Assembly: GCA_947630175.1 (NCBI GenBank)
Contig: CANRGJ010000008.1
Location: forward strand, 1 to 64,000
DNA from: an uncultured Ruminiclostridium sp.
GTDB lineage: Bacteria; Bacillota; Clostridia; Oscillospirales; Ruminococcaceae
DNA length: 64,000 nucleotides
Direction of reading: 5' to 3'
A program made the position numbers and the translations under genes. Positions 17,029 through 25,844 of this stretch are shown here, piece after piece; the stretch's first letter is position 1, and every line of letters begins with the position of its first letter. Under the pieces are notes generated by a model. It worked only from the letters and a program-made list of their open reading frames with translations, did no database searches and was not told the origin of the DNA.

Positions 17029-17190
17029 AGAGTGATTCCTCCCGTAACAGCAGTTTTATGACTTCGGGAGGTAAGACAGTTCAAACCTCCCACTTAAACT
17101 GCTATCACCGTGTTTTCGTTCTTGTGTTTCAAAAAGAACCCTCCTTTTCAAAAAATTTTACGGTTTAACGACCGTTCGTCCTGTAAGCCT
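17029..17190 (-). promoter_or_regulatory. Switch-like structured leader of the RNHCP gene
   Basis: Reading the minus strand, GGGAGGT (17091-17085) can pair with ACCTCCC (17072-17066). The same CCTCCCG can instead pair with the gene's SD region CGGGAGG (17044-17038). An outer stem AGCAGTTT (17103-17096) / AAACTGCT (17056-17049) encloses the first hairpin. The two pairings exclude each other, so one exposes and the other hides the SD. A 12-codon ORF ends inside the outer stem's 5' arm. No T-run follows, so control would be at translation. Confidence 0.55.
17094..17132 (-). CDS. 12-residue upstream ORF (leader peptide candidate)
   Basis: A TTG start with an excellent SD (AAGGAGGG at 17146-17139, spacing 6) opens a 12-codon frame, MKHKNENTVIAV, then TAA. 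A ribosome finishing this ORF would cover the 5' arm of the outer leader stem and so change which hairpin forms. It is too short to test by homology. The perfect SD and the placement are the evidence. Confidence 0.45.
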   Translation of the reverse strand: MKHKNENTVIAV

Positions 17191-17210
17191 CCTTTCCTGT
17201 TGATAAATAA

Positions 17211-17239
17211 AATATATCATATTAACTCGGTATTGTCAA
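17211..17239 (-). promoter_or_regulatory. Promoter of the RNHCP transcript
   Basis: On the minus strand TTGACA (17239-17234) and TATATT (17216-17211) are separated by exactly 17 bp. It lies immediately past the end of the GH127 gene, so the RNHCP gene has its own promoter. Confidence 0.75.
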
Positions 17240-17242
17240 CAC

Positions 17243-19141
17243 TTACCCCCTGTTCATCCACACCCTCATCTGATTTTCCCCTCGGTTGCCCCAGGTGAAG
17301 TATGGCACGGCGACGGCAGTGACAGGCGTCCTTTTGGGAGCGTCCTCGCTGTAAAGCCCGTCGATATCCTCTGTTTTCAATGCGCTTACCGATATCTTAA
17401 CAGTTCCCCCAAGAAGCACCTCGTCATACGGCTGAACTCTCGCCTCTCCCGCCGTGTCGAGGGACAGCGAAACCACGTCTCCGCCGTTGTCCGCCCCCTC
17501 AAAGCAGTACACCAGCGGCCCTCTGGCAAGAGCGACCATTCCGCTTATATCGTGGAGCTTGGCGGAGGGATAGATAAAGCGGGGCGAGCCGTCAAGCGTC
17601 AGCGTTATCCTGTCGCCGTCGGAAACATCAACGTAAATATAGCCGTTTTTCGGAGCAAGGCTTATCTGCTCGTCATTTCTAGTTACCGAAAATACCTTGC
17701 TCCAGCTCGGTATTCTCACTGCAAGGGTTTTCCCGCCCTTTACCACCGTGTAATTCACTGTAAGCTCATAGGGATAGCCCGTTTCACAGGTGATCTTCCC
17801 GCCATTCTGGAAATCAACGCTCCCAGCGGCAAAAAGGTGGCAGAACATCGTGCTTTCGTCCTCACCGTAGGCGTATTTTCCCAAGGAGGAAATAAGCCTT
17901 GCCGCATTGGGAGGACAGCAGGCGCAGGCATACCATTTCGGGCGCTGAGGCAGGTCGTGGCGGTGAGTGGGGGAAACGCCTGAAATCCCTGGGATAACTT
18001 CAAGGGGATTGACGTAGAAAAACCGCTTTCCGTCAAGCTGTATCCCCGCTAAAACAGTGTTGTAAAAGGCTCTTTCCATTATATCGGCGTATTCGCCTTT
18101 CACCTCGTTTTTCAGCATAGCGAGAGCGAAAAACATAAGCCCTATCGACGCGCAGGTCTCGCAGTAGGCGGTGTCGGGCGGCAGGTCGTAGTCCACGCTG
18201 AACGCCTCTCCGTGAACGGTAGAGCCTATCCCGCCTGTCAAGTACATACGCCGTTTCACAATGCTGTCCCAAAGGCGGCGGCAAGCGGCAAGCAGCTCCT
18301 TGTCCCCGCTTTCTGCGGCAAGCTCCGCCATTCCCGTGTAAAGATATACCGCGCGCACTGCGTGTCCCACGGCGTCGGTCTGCTCACGGACAGGTCTGCC
18401 GCACTGCCTGTATTCGTTGTCGGCGGGGTCGGAGCCCCACACTGTCCAGTCCCGCTTTTCAGCCTCTCTTTTGTAAAAGTCGGTATCTTTGCCCCGCTGA
18501 TCTATAAAATATTCCGCAAGTTCAAGGCACTTTTTTTCGCCTGTCGCCCTGTACATTTTCAGCAGGGCAAGCTCCACCTCAGGGTGACCGGGAACGCCGC
18601 CGTGCTTTTGCGTGATGAAAATATCGTAGATATGCTGAACGTTTTTCAGCATTACCTTAAGCAGTTTGTCCTTTCCCGTGGATTCTCTGTAAGCGACAGC
18701 CGCCTCCATCATATGCCCTGCACAGTAAAGCTCATGTGCCTCCAGCAGGTTCGTCCAGCGCTTTTCTCTGTCCTTTATGGTGAAGTACGTGTCAAGATAT
18801 CCGTCCTCGTCCTGTGCGGCGGCAATTATCTCAATAAGCTCGTCTGCGGTCTTTTCAAGCTCCTTGTCGGGAAAGAGCGCCAGCGAATATGCGGCCGCCT
18901 CCAGCCACTTTGCCGCATCGCTGTCCTGAAATACCATGCCGTAAAATCCGTCCCCTACGTCTTCTCCACGCAGGGCTTTCCCCGCGTTGACAAAATTCGC
19001 TATAACGTGACTTTTTTCGGTATCGGGCGCCTTGTCGCACAAAACGCTGTATTGATAGGGTATGACTACGTCCTTTATCAGCCTTTGGTATTTTCCGATA
19101 AAGCCCTGGGAACGGTAGGCGGTCTGGGATACGCTTTCCAT
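17243..19141 (-). CDS. GH127 beta-L-arabinofuranosidase-like enzyme
   Basis: A 632-residue protein. The family's zinc-cysteine catalytic site is recognisable: C327-E328-x-x-C330 in YCETCASIG, and C408/C409 in YACACCPPN. In characterised GH127 members one of these cysteines is the nucleophile, with Glu and the other Cys holding zinc. Such enzymes remove beta-L-arabinofuranose from plant glycoproteins. There is no signal peptide. I start at ATG 19141 with SD GAGGAG. An in-frame start 72 bases upstream overlaps the promoter. Confidence 0.9.
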   Translation of the reverse strand: MESVSQTAYRSQGFIGKYQRLIKDVVIPYQYSVLCDKAPDTEKSHVIANFVNAGKALRGEDVGDGFYGMVFQDSDAAKWLEAAAYSLALFPDKELEKTADELIEIIAAAQDEDGYLDTYFTIKDREKRWTNLLEAHELYCAGHMMEAAVAYRESTGKDKLLKVMLKNVQHIYDIFITQKHGGVPGHPEVELALLKMYRATGEKKCLELAEYFIDQRGKDTDFYKREAEKRDWTVWGSDPADNEYRQCGRPVREQTDAVGHAVRAVYLYTGMAELAAESGDKELLAACRRLWDSIVKRRMYLTGGIGSTVHGEAFSVDYDLPPDTAYCETCASIGLMFFALAMLKNEVKGEYADIMERAFYNTVLAGIQLDGKRFFYVNPLEVIPGISGVSPTHRHDLPQRPKWYACACCPPNAARLISSLGKYAYGEDESTMFCHLFAAGSVDFQNGGKITCETGYPYELTVNYTVVKGGKTLAVRIPSWSKVFSVTRNDEQISLAPKNGYIYVDVSDGDRITLTLDGSPRFIYPSAKLHDISGMVALARGPLVYCFEGADNGGDVVSLSLDTAGEARVQPYDEVLLGGTVKISVSALKTEDIDGLYSEDAPKRTPVTAVAVPYFTWGNRGENQMRVWMNRG

Positions 19142-19180
19142 AATTTTTGCTCCTCGTTTCAGATAATAAGAGATACAAAT

Positions 19181-19210
19181 ATTATAATACGGACAGCCTG
19201 CGGCTGTCAA
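19181..19210 (-). promoter_or_regulatory. GH127 promoter with an embedded palindrome
   Basis: On the minus strand TTGACA (19210-19205) and TATAAT (19186-19181) are 18 bp apart. A palindrome ACAGCC-TGC-GGCTGT (19193-19207) overlaps the -35 box and spacer and would suit a repressor. The regulator is unknown. Confidence 0.7.
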
Positions 19211-19220
19211 CATATGTGGA

Positions 19221-19409
19221 AAAAAGTAAACCTCTCTGTTCTGAGTAACAGAGAGGTTTATGTATAGTAATTCTGGATTTTCACCGTCCGAAAAGAGGCG
19301 AGGTCGGCGCGGCGCTTAGGAAAGCAGCAGTCGACATATGCTCCCGTTCGGCAGTACGTCTTTTCGTCAATGGGCGGCTGTCATCATATTTTACCCGAAT
19401 TAGCGGTAT
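19221..19409 (-). ncRNA. Free-standing structured small RNA, family not assigned
   Basis: The minus strand has a perfect promoter (19444-19416) and a perfect 13-bp terminator (AAACCTCTCTGTT / AACAGAGAGGTTT, 19259-19228) followed by ACTTTTTT. The transcript of about 189 nt has no ORF with an SD. TAATTCGGGT (19402-19393) pairs with ATCCAGAATTA (19278-19268) as a terminal stem with one bulge. CGAAAAGA (19366-19359) pairs with TCTTTTCG (19296-19289) further in. The length and rod-like form resemble 6S RNA, but I cannot confirm that. GH127 downstream has its own promoter, which argues against an attenuator. Confidence 0.6.
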
Positions 19410-19415
19410 GAATAT

Positions 19416-19444
19416 ATTATAACTCCCATTGAAAAAATTGTCAA
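19416..19444 (-). promoter_or_regulatory. Consensus promoter of the small RNA
   Basis: On the minus strand TTGACA (19444-19439) and TATAAT (19421-19416) have exactly 17 bp spacing, so both boxes and the spacing are ideal. It is not followed by an SD-plus-start codon before the terminator at 19228-19259. Confidence 0.85.
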
Positions 19445-19555
19445 CAGAAAAAAACGGCTTAGGCGGGAATTTTTTGCGTCAAGCTTACCACAATAGGTTT
19501 TAAGCGGGTTTTAGCTTAGGCTGAAAAAAAGTTCAGCTATTTTTTACAAATTCTC

Positions 19556-19584
19556 TTGATTTATTTGAAACTTTAATGTATAAT
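19556..19584 (+). promoter_or_regulatory. Promoter of the PilZ-GGDEF unit
   Basis: TTGATT at 19556-19561 and TATAAT at 19579-19584, spacing 17, about 90 bp before the PilZ gene. Confidence 0.7.
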
Positions 19585-19674
19585 ATAATAGTATACTTAT
19601 CTGTTGTCAAACAAGGGACCAATATTCCTGTTGAAAATAATATGAAATAATCTGTTTTGAGGTGAGGCAGACAA

Positions 19675-20346
19675 ATGATCTCAAAAGAACGAGTAGGAAA
19701 GGCAGAGGTGCTTGACGGCGAGGGCAAGCTGCTCGTGTCGGCCGAGGGGGAGCAGTTTGGTATAGCTGTTCTTACCAACAAGGTGACAGGGCGCAGCGAG
19801 ACCGTGCTTACCGTCAAGGGCGACGGACTGCCGGAACTTCCCCGCAACAGCGAGGTATCGGTAATTCTGTATATGACCACGGGAGAAAGGATAAAATATC
19901 CCGCCTTTGCCCGCCAGTCCACGGCTCAGCAAATGGACGTAGTGGTGAGGACCGCAAGAGGGCAGGTCATGGAGGAGCGCAGAAAATACTATAAAGTGCA
20001 GACCGACCTTGACTGTGTGATAAACGCTATCGACAGGGGAGGAGTACAACACATACTGAAAACGCCCGCAGTGGCGAAGATAAAGGACATCAGCATAGGC
20101 GGAATGTTCCTTTGCATATGCGACGAGGACCTGCTGACCAACGACAAGCTGTTCCTTACGGTAGATATGAAGGGCAACGCAGTTGACGTTTCCGCCGAGA
20201 TATTAAGGCTGCAGGAGACCGCCGACGGCGAAGTGATAGGCTACGGCTGCAGATTTATCAACGTTGCTCCCTCCACGGAGGAAAATTTTGCAAAGTATGT
20301 GTTCCAGGTGCAGCTTGACAAGCTGAACGACGATAAAAAACAATGA
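19675..20346 (+). CDS. PilZ domain protein, YcgR-like
   Basis: A 223-residue protein with an N-terminal beta domain (1-95) of the flagellar-brake type and a C-terminal PilZ domain. The c-di-GMP motif is present as ERRKYYK (R102, R103 and K107, where the usual last residue is Arg) and DISIGG (138-143). It is followed 75 bases later by a GGDEF protein, so receptor and synthase may be made together. ATG with SD AGGTGAGG. The Lys in place of the second motif Arg could weaken ligand binding. Confidence 0.85.
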   Translation: MISKERVGKAEVLDGEGKLLVSAEGEQFGIAVLTNKVTGRSETVLTVKGDGLPELPRNSEVSVILYMTTGERIKYPAFARQSTAQQMDVVVRTARGQVMEERRKYYKVQTDLDCVINAIDRGGVQHILKTPAVAKIKDISIGGMFLCICDEDLLTNDKLFLTVDMKGNAVDVSAEILRLQETADGEVIGYGCRFINVAPSTEENFAKYVFQVQLDKLNDDKKQ

Positions 20347-20421
20347 AGGCGCAGGCGTAACGCAGTGCGTTCCTTCGGAAAAATAAGAGGCACGTCCTCA
20401 TAAAAACGGAAGGGAAAAGCT

Positions 20422-22416
20422 ATGAAGCTGAAAACCATTTTCAAGATACTGATAGTGACGTCTATCGTTTTGCCCGCGCTTATCGTGGGAGTTGTGGGAA
20501 CGTCGCTCTACACCGGCTTTTACACCGATATGCTGGTGGAGGATTCCGCCGCTGCGGCTTACGTTGAGGCAAAAACTCAGTCGCTCTTTTTCGAGAGCGT
20601 TGAGGGCGAGCTGTCAGTTCTTGCGAAAAACGACGACATCAGGCACGCCGCAGGCGGGGATTACACCGCCATAAAGGACAGGGTAGACAGTATCATAAGC
20701 GATATTGCCGCAGGCGAAAACGTCATTGACGTGCTCATCACCGACAGCAACGGCAACGTTATAACCAACGCCAAAAGCGAGATCCCGCTGGCGCAGACGC
20801 TGTTTGAGGGCTACGACGACGATATGAAAAATGCTGCGGGCAACGGCGGCGTTTACATAAGCCCGCTGTTCGTGGACGATTCAAAATACGGCACGCATAT
20901 CGTGTACGTTACTCAGGCGGTAGCGGCTCCCACAGGAGCGACAGGCTATATCGCGGCGGCGCTTGACGCTGCGAAGCTGAATGAAAGCCTTGCAAATGCC
21001 ACTTTCTTCAAAAACGAAGGAAAGATAATGCTGATAGACGGCAAGAAAAACAAGATAAACGCAGGCGGAGAAATAGCCCGTGACGGCGAGGGCGTTGCGG
21101 TGAGAGAATTTACCGATGAAATGCTTTCCGCTTTAAGCGAGGAAAAGAGATTTATCTCCTTCTCTGAGGGCGGATACTGCGGCTCTTACGGCAGAATAGA
21201 AAACAGCGACTGGGTATGGGTAGGAACTTACCCCATCTCCAGCGCCACGGGCGAGCTTGTGTTCCCGCTTATGTTCGGCTACGTGGTTCTGAGCGCGTTT
21301 CTGGTAATCGACGCATTGATAGCGTTTGCAATTTACCGCCGCGCAATTTCGCCCATAGGCACCATAACCGCCACTATGTCGGAGATAAATGCGGGCGACC
21401 GCACCAAGCGCCTGCCCAACTTCTCCACTTATGAATATCAGATAGTAACCGAGGCGTTCAACGACCTGCTGGACGACGCATACGTATCCGAGGACGTACA
21501 CAGGACTATCGCGGAGCTTTCCAAGAATTTACTGTTTGAGTGGGACATTGAAACAAAGAAAATGTACCTTTCCAAAAACTTCAGCCAGGTATTCGACTTT
21601 GATGCGTCGGCAGTTACCCTTACGGACGGCAACTTTATTGATTCCATAATGGACGAAGGCGACGCAAAGCATTACGTCAGGGATATGAACGCATTGCTGA
21701 ACAACGACCGTGAAAAGGTCGAAAGCGAGTACCTTATGAAGAATAAGGACGGCAGCGACATCTGGATAGAGCTGAAGGTAAAAGCAGTAGTCAGCAAGAA
21801 CGGCACAATAAACGGAGTTATAGGCGTTCTCACAGATATCACAGGCAAGAAGAACACATCTCTCCAGCTTTCACAGAAAGCAAGCTACGACTTCCTGTCA
21901 CAGCTTTACAACAGAAGCACCTTCCTGCGTGAGCTGCAAAAGATAATCGACAGAAGAAGACCCGAAGAGACCTTCGCTATCTTCTTCATCGACGTGGACG
22001 ACTTCAAGTTCATCAACGACCGTTACGGTCACAACGTGGGCGACGAGGTAATCAAGTACGTTGCCGACCTGCTGAAGGACTGCATAGGCGATAAGGGCAT
22101 AGCGGGACGCTTCGGCGGCGACGAATTTGTACTTTGCTCCACCGACTCCGAGCTTTCCGAAAACAGCAGTGATTTTGCAATGAGCATTATCGACAAGATG
22201 TATTCGGGCTACAAGTGCGAAGCGGCAGGCGCTATCCTTAACGTTCAGGTTTCAATAGGTATTTCCCTTATCAACGAGAACGGCGCTGACGCCGAAACGC
22301 TGGTAGGTCAGGCGGACGAGGCGATGTACTTCGTTAAGAAGAACGGTAAGGCAAACTACCACATTTACGAGCCTGACAGCGGAAGCGGACTTGATTCCGG
22401 CAATACGATATTCTGA
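20422..22416 (+). CDS. Cache-HAMP-PAS-GGDEF diguanylate cyclase
   Basis: A 664-residue membrane protein. An N-terminal helix (about 8-30), an extracytoplasmic Cache-like sensor (about 35-285) and a second helix (about 290-312) are followed by a HAMP-like segment (RRAISPIGTITATMSEI), a PAS domain (about 365-480) and a GGDEF domain with the motif at 565-569. The substrate region DVDDFKFINDRYGHNVGD is intact. It should synthesise c-di-GMP on an external cue. No RxxD inhibitory site is seen before GGDEF. It lies with the PilZ gene under one promoter and ends at a strong terminator. Confidence 0.9.
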   Translation: MKLKTIFKILIVTSIVLPALIVGVVGTSLYTGFYTDMLVEDSAAAAYVEAKTQSLFFESVEGELSVLAKNDDIRHAAGGDYTAIKDRVDSIISDIAAGENVIDVLITDSNGNVITNAKSEIPLAQTLFEGYDDDMKNAAGNGGVYISPLFVDDSKYGTHIVYVTQAVAAPTGATGYIAAALDAAKLNESLANATFFKNEGKIMLIDGKKNKINAGGEIARDGEGVAVREFTDEMLSALSEEKRFISFSEGGYCGSYGRIENSDWVWVGTYPISSATGELVFPLMFGYVVLSAFLVIDALIAFAIYRRAISPIGTITATMSEINAGDRTKRLPNFSTYEYQIVTEAFNDLLDDAYVSEDVHRTIAELSKNLLFEWDIETKKMYLSKNFSQVFDFDASAVTLTDGNFIDSIMDEGDAKHYVRDMNALLNNDREKVESEYLMKNKDGSDIWIELKVKAVVSKNGTINGVIGVLTDITGKKNTSLQLSQKASYDFLSQLYNRSTFLRELQKIIDRRRPEETFAIFFIDVDDFKFINDRYGHNVGDEVIKYVADLLKDCIGDKGIAGRFGGDEFVLCSTDSELSENSSDFAMSIIDKMYSGYKCEAAGAILNVQVSIGISLINENGADAETLVGQADEAMYFVKKNGKANYHIYEPDSGSGLDSGNTIF

Positions 22417-22431
22417 AATTAGTATAATAAG

Positions 22432-22467
22432 AAAAAGTGCTGATAAATTTTATCAGCACTTTTTTAT
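22432..22467. terminator. Bidirectional terminator between the GGDEF and Rrf2 genes
   Basis: A long perfect stem AAAAAGTGCTGATAAA / TTTATCAGCACTTTTT with T-runs on both strands separates two convergent operons. Confidence 0.88.
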
Positions 22468-22483
22468 TTTAAAAATAACGTTT

Positions 22484-22900
22484 TTACTTAACCAGCTTAT
22501 CAAAGGTCTGTTGTTTCAGATAATCCTTTACAAGCTGAGTTACCTCCGCAAACACGCGGCGGTAATTGCAGGGCAGACCGTCGCTGCCGCAGCCGCAGCT
22601 GTATTCGTCGGAAAGACAGCGGCTGAAACGATATTCTCCTTCCACCGTTTCAATAACGTCGTAAATGGAGATATCGGCAGGGGAACCCGCCAGCTCATAC
22701 CCGCCGTAGACCCCCTTGTAGCTTTTGACTATCCCGCCGCTTACCAGCTTGCGCAGTATTTTCAGCGCAAAGCGGGGAGGAACTTCCGTCCTGCTTGAGA
22801 TAGTGCCTGCGTCAAGCCGCTTTTTCTCTCCCGTTTCCCGTTCCTTGGCGAGAGCGTTCACTATTCTCACTGCGTAATCCGTTTCAAGTGTTATATGCAT
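22484..22900 (-). CDS. Rrf2 family transcriptional regulator
   Basis: A 138-residue regulator with an N-terminal winged helix (ITLETDYAVRIVNALA..., recognition region VPPRFALKILRKL, wing GGYELAG). A cysteine cluster CLSDEYSCGCGSDGLPC (around 95-111) is placed where IscR/NsrR-type members bind an iron-sulfur cluster, so redox, nitric oxide or Fe-S sensing is plausible. It is the last gene of the dgt-dnaG-rpoD operon, 48 bases after rpoD, with SD AGAGGA. The target genes are not visible here. Confidence 0.88.
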   Translation of the reverse strand: MHITLETDYAVRIVNALAKERETGEKKRLDAGTISSRTEVPPRFALKILRKLVSGGIVKSYKGVYGGYELAGSPADISIYDVIETVEGEYRFSRCLSDEYSCGCGSDGLPCNYRRVFAEVTQLVKDYLKQQTFDKLVK

Positions 22901-22948
22901 TTATAAATATCCTCTCTATGTAAGGAGCTTTCCAAACGTCAAACGATA

Positions 22949-24031
22949 TCAGTCAAGAAAGTCCTTCAGCTTTTTGCTTCTGGAAGGGTGGCGCAGCTTG
23001 CGCAAAGCCTTGGCCTCTATCTGGCGTATGCGCTCACGGGTGACGTCAAAACGCTGTCCCACCTCTTCAAGGGTCCTGGACCTGCCGTCCTCCAGACCGA
23101 AACGCAGGCGCAAAACCTTTTCTTCACGCTCGGTAAGAGTACCGAGGACTTCGTCAAGCTGTTCCTTAAGCAACGACAGCGACGCCACCTCTGCGGGAGC
23201 AGGGGCAAGCTCGTCGGGGATAAAGTCGCCCAGGTGGCTGTCCTCCTCCTCGCCGATAGGCGTTTCAAGGGAAACGGGGTCCTGACTTATCCTGAGTATC
23301 TCCCTAACTCTGTCAACAGGCAGGTTCAGCTCGTCTGCTATCTCTTCAGCGCTGGGCTCGTGTCCGTTTTTGTGGAGGAGCTGGCTGGAGGTCTTTTTCA
23401 CCTTTGTTATTGTTTCCACCATGTGAACGGGGATACGGATAGTCCTTGCCTGGTCGGCAATGGCTCTTGTTATCGCCTGCCTTATCCACCATGTGGCATA
23501 GGTGGAGAACTTGTAGCCCTTGCGGTAGTCGAACTTTTCCACCGCCTTGATAAGTCCCATATTCCCCTCCTGTATCAGGTCAAGGAACTGCATACCGCGC
23601 CCTACGTATCTTTTTGCTATGCTGACTACCAGTCGCAGGTTCGCCTCGGTCAGGCGCTTGCGTGCGAACTGGTCGCCCTGGCACTTGCGCTCGGCAAGCT
23701 CGATCTCCTCTTCGGGAGTGAGCAGGGGGACTCTGCCTATCTCCTTGAGATAGATCTTTACAGGGTCGTCGATGGTGATACCCTCGGCGGCAAGCGACGC
23801 GTCGTCGTCCTCCCCTGTAAATTCAAGGGCGCTGTCCAGGTCCTCGTCTGCAATGAAATCGTCCACGATCTCGATATTGTTGCTCTCGAAGTCGTCGTAC
23901 AGCCTGTTTATCTGCTCTACGTCAACGTCCTGATCCTCAAGCGCGTCGTTTATCTCCTTTGTGGTGAGCTTTCCCTCCTTTTTGCCGTGTTCAAGAAGCT
24001 CGTCGATAACGTTTTTTCCGTTTTCCGTCAT
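22949..24031 (-). CDS. rpoD: RNA polymerase primary sigma factor
   Basis: A 360-residue housekeeping sigma-70. Region 1.2 begins near [12 protein letters not shown]. Region 2 contains [19 protein letters not shown] and the -10 reading segment [13 protein letters not shown]. Region 3 follows, and region 4 ends with the -35 helix-turn-helix [20 protein letters not shown]. Length and lack of a large non-conserved insert fit the Firmicute SigA form. It sits 20 bases after dnaG in the classic Gram-positive dnaG-rpoD arrangement. Confidence 0.97.
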   Translation of the reverse strand: MTENGKNVIDELLEHGKKEGKLTTKEINDALEDQDVDVEQINRLYDDFESNNIEIVDDFIADEDLDSALEFTGEDDDASLAAEGITIDDPVKIYLKEIGRVPLLTPEEEIELAERKCQGDQFARKRLTEANLRLVVSIAKRYVGRGMQFLDLIQEGNMGLIKAVEKFDYRKGYKFSTYATWWIRQAITRAIADQARTIRIPVHMVETITKVKKTSSQLLHKNGHEPSAEEIADELNLPVDRVREILRISQDPVSLETPIGEEEDSHLGDFIPDELAPAPAEVASLSLLKEQLDEVLGTLTEREEKVLRLRFGLEDGRSRTLEEVGQRFDVTRERIRQIEAKALRKLRHPSRSKKLKDFLD

Positions 24032-24051
24032 ATTTTGCCGTTCCTTTCTTA

Positions 24052-25812
24052 TCAGGTCTTTTTGGTTTTTTCTTTCCTCAGCTTTTCCATCTGCTCCAGT
24101 AATTCGCTGTCCGTCATCTCCTCAGGTTTTTTACCGAAGTATTTGTCATGATATTTTTCCAGTACGGTTATGTACTCGTAAAGGCGTTCTTTCTGGTAGG
24201 GAAGAAGGTTATTTTCGCTTATTATACCCGTTATTCTTCCCACCTCCTCCGCTGAAAATTCGTCGCCGATGGAGGATATATCAAGCGAATCCCCGTTTTT
24301 AATGCGGTTTGCGATGATACTGTACATTTTTTTGTATAATTCCGTGGGGAAATGCTCCGCAGTTATACGCTCCTCCACCCTTTTCAGATAATCTGGGGAG
24401 TGGAGCATAAAGGCGATTATCCCTCTCTGTGCCTTGTCCTCTGGGGACAGATTCAGCTCTCTCACAGTCTGCGAATTGCGGCCGGGATTTATTATCTCCT
24501 GACGTTCCTGCTTCTGAGCTGTTTTGCTGTTGTAGCGGCGGCGCTCCTCCACCGCCTTTTCTATCTCGGCGGGGGTCATACCGCACAGCTTTGCGGTATC
24601 GCTGACATACACCATACGGTCTATCCTGCTTTCCACCTGAGCCAGCAGGACTATTGCCTTTTTCAGATAGGAGGCGCGTCCCTCGGGGGAATCCATATCA
24701 AGTCCTATGGTCAGCTTTTTAAGCTCAAAGCTGATAGCTCCGCCCGCCTGCCTTAACAGCGTCCTGAAGCCGTCGGGTCCGTATTTTTTAACGTATTCGT
24801 CAGGATCCTTTGCCCCTGTCATCTGCAAAACTCTTGCGTCAACGCCTGCGTCGCTCAGCAGGTTTATGGCTTTCATCGTCGCCTTTTGCCCTGCTCCGTC
24901 ACTGTCGTAGCTTATCACCACTTCCTCGCAGTATTGCCGCATAAGCCGTGCCTGTTCGGGGGTTATCGCCGTTCCCAGCGTCGCCACGGCGTTGTCGAAG
25001 CCTGCCTGATTAAGGCTGATAACGTCCATATACCCCTCGCAGAGAATGAGGAATTTTTCCTTTGTGTTCTTTGCGAAATTCAGACTGAACAGATTGCTCC
25101 TCTTGTGGAACACTGCCGTTTCATCGCTGTTCAGATATTTTGCGGGAGCGTCAGGCTCCAGCGTTCTCCCGCCGAAAGCGATTATATTCCCCCGCCTGTC
25201 TATTATGGGGAACATAACGCGATGCCGGAATTTGTCGTAGGTGTTATTGCTTTTCTGGCTTCTCACCAGCAGGGCGGCGTCGATAAGCTCCTGCTCACGG
25301 AAGCCTTTGGAAAGCATATGCTTTTTCAGCGCTCCCCACTCGTCGGGGGCGTAGCCGAGACCGTATTTTCGTATGGTATTCTCGGAAAGCTGACGTTCAC
25401 GAAGATATATCCAGCCCTCACGCCCTTTTTCCGAGATAAGCACGTCACGGTAAAATCTTGCCGCCTCACGGTTTATCTCCAGCATACGCTGTTTTATCAT
25501 AGAGGTTTTGTCCCCGCCGTCGTCGGGCATAGGTATCCCCGCCCGCTGAGCCAGAAACTTAACGCTCTCAACGTAGTCAAGGTGTTCCATAAGGCGGATA
25601 AAGTTTATCACATCTCCGCCCGCCCCACAGCCGAAGCAGTAAAAGCTCTGACTGTCGGTGTAAATGTGGCAGGAGGGAGTTTTTTCCGAGTGGAAGGGGC
25701 AAAGGCACACATTGTCCCGCCCCGCCCTTTTAAGAGGAAGGTAGGAGGCGAAAACGGAGGATATTTCATTGGCGTCCTTCACCTGTTCAATGAACTGTTC
25801 GGGCAACGGCAT
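24052..25812 (-). CDS. dnaG: DNA primase
   Basis: A 586-residue primase. The N-terminal CHC2 zinc finger is [11 protein letters not shown]...[11 protein letters not shown] (about 38-65). The Toprim core has [11 protein letters not shown] for the catalytic Glu and [11 protein letters not shown] for the metal-binding Asp pair. A C-terminal region of about 150 residues would contact the replicative helicase DnaB. It makes RNA primers at replication forks. ATG with SD GGAGGTG. It lies 32 bases after dgt. Confidence 0.97.
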   Translation of the reverse strand: MPLPEQFIEQVKDANEISSVFASYLPLKRAGRDNVCLCPFHSEKTPSCHIYTDSQSFYCFGCGAGGDVINFIRLMEHLDYVESVKFLAQRAGIPMPDDGGDKTSMIKQRMLEINREAARFYRDVLISEKGREGWIYLRERQLSENTIRKYGLGYAPDEWGALKKHMLSKGFREQELIDAALLVRSQKSNNTYDKFRHRVMFPIIDRRGNIIAFGGRTLEPDAPAKYLNSDETAVFHKRSNLFSLNFAKNTKEKFLILCEGYMDVISLNQAGFDNAVATLGTAITPEQARLMRQYCEEVVISYDSDGAGQKATMKAINLLSDAGVDARVLQMTGAKDPDEYVKKYGPDGFRTLLRQAGGAISFELKKLTIGLDMDSPEGRASYLKKAIVLLAQVESRIDRMVYVSDTAKLCGMTPAEIEKAVEERRRYNSKTAQKQERQEIINPGRNSQTVRELNLSPEDKAQRGIIAFMLHSPDYLKRVEERITAEHFPTELYKKMYSIIANRIKNGDSLDISSIGDEFSAEEVGRITGIISENNLLPYQKERLYEYITVLEKYHDKYFGKKPEEMTDSELLEQMEKLRKEKTKKT

Positions 25813-25844
25813 ATATTCTCACCTCCAGTTGATTCAAAATCGGT

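Noticed and set aside
17150-17176. Small hairpin ACGGT...ACCGT early in the RNHCP transcript
   Set aside because: Only five base pairs in AT-rich surroundings. Not enough to call a riboswitch or terminator.
19307-19340. Plus-strand GGAAAGCAGCAG, reminiscent of the signal recognition particle RNA loop
   Set aside because: The surrounding bases do not form the SRP domain IV hairpin, and promoter and terminator are both on the opposite strand.
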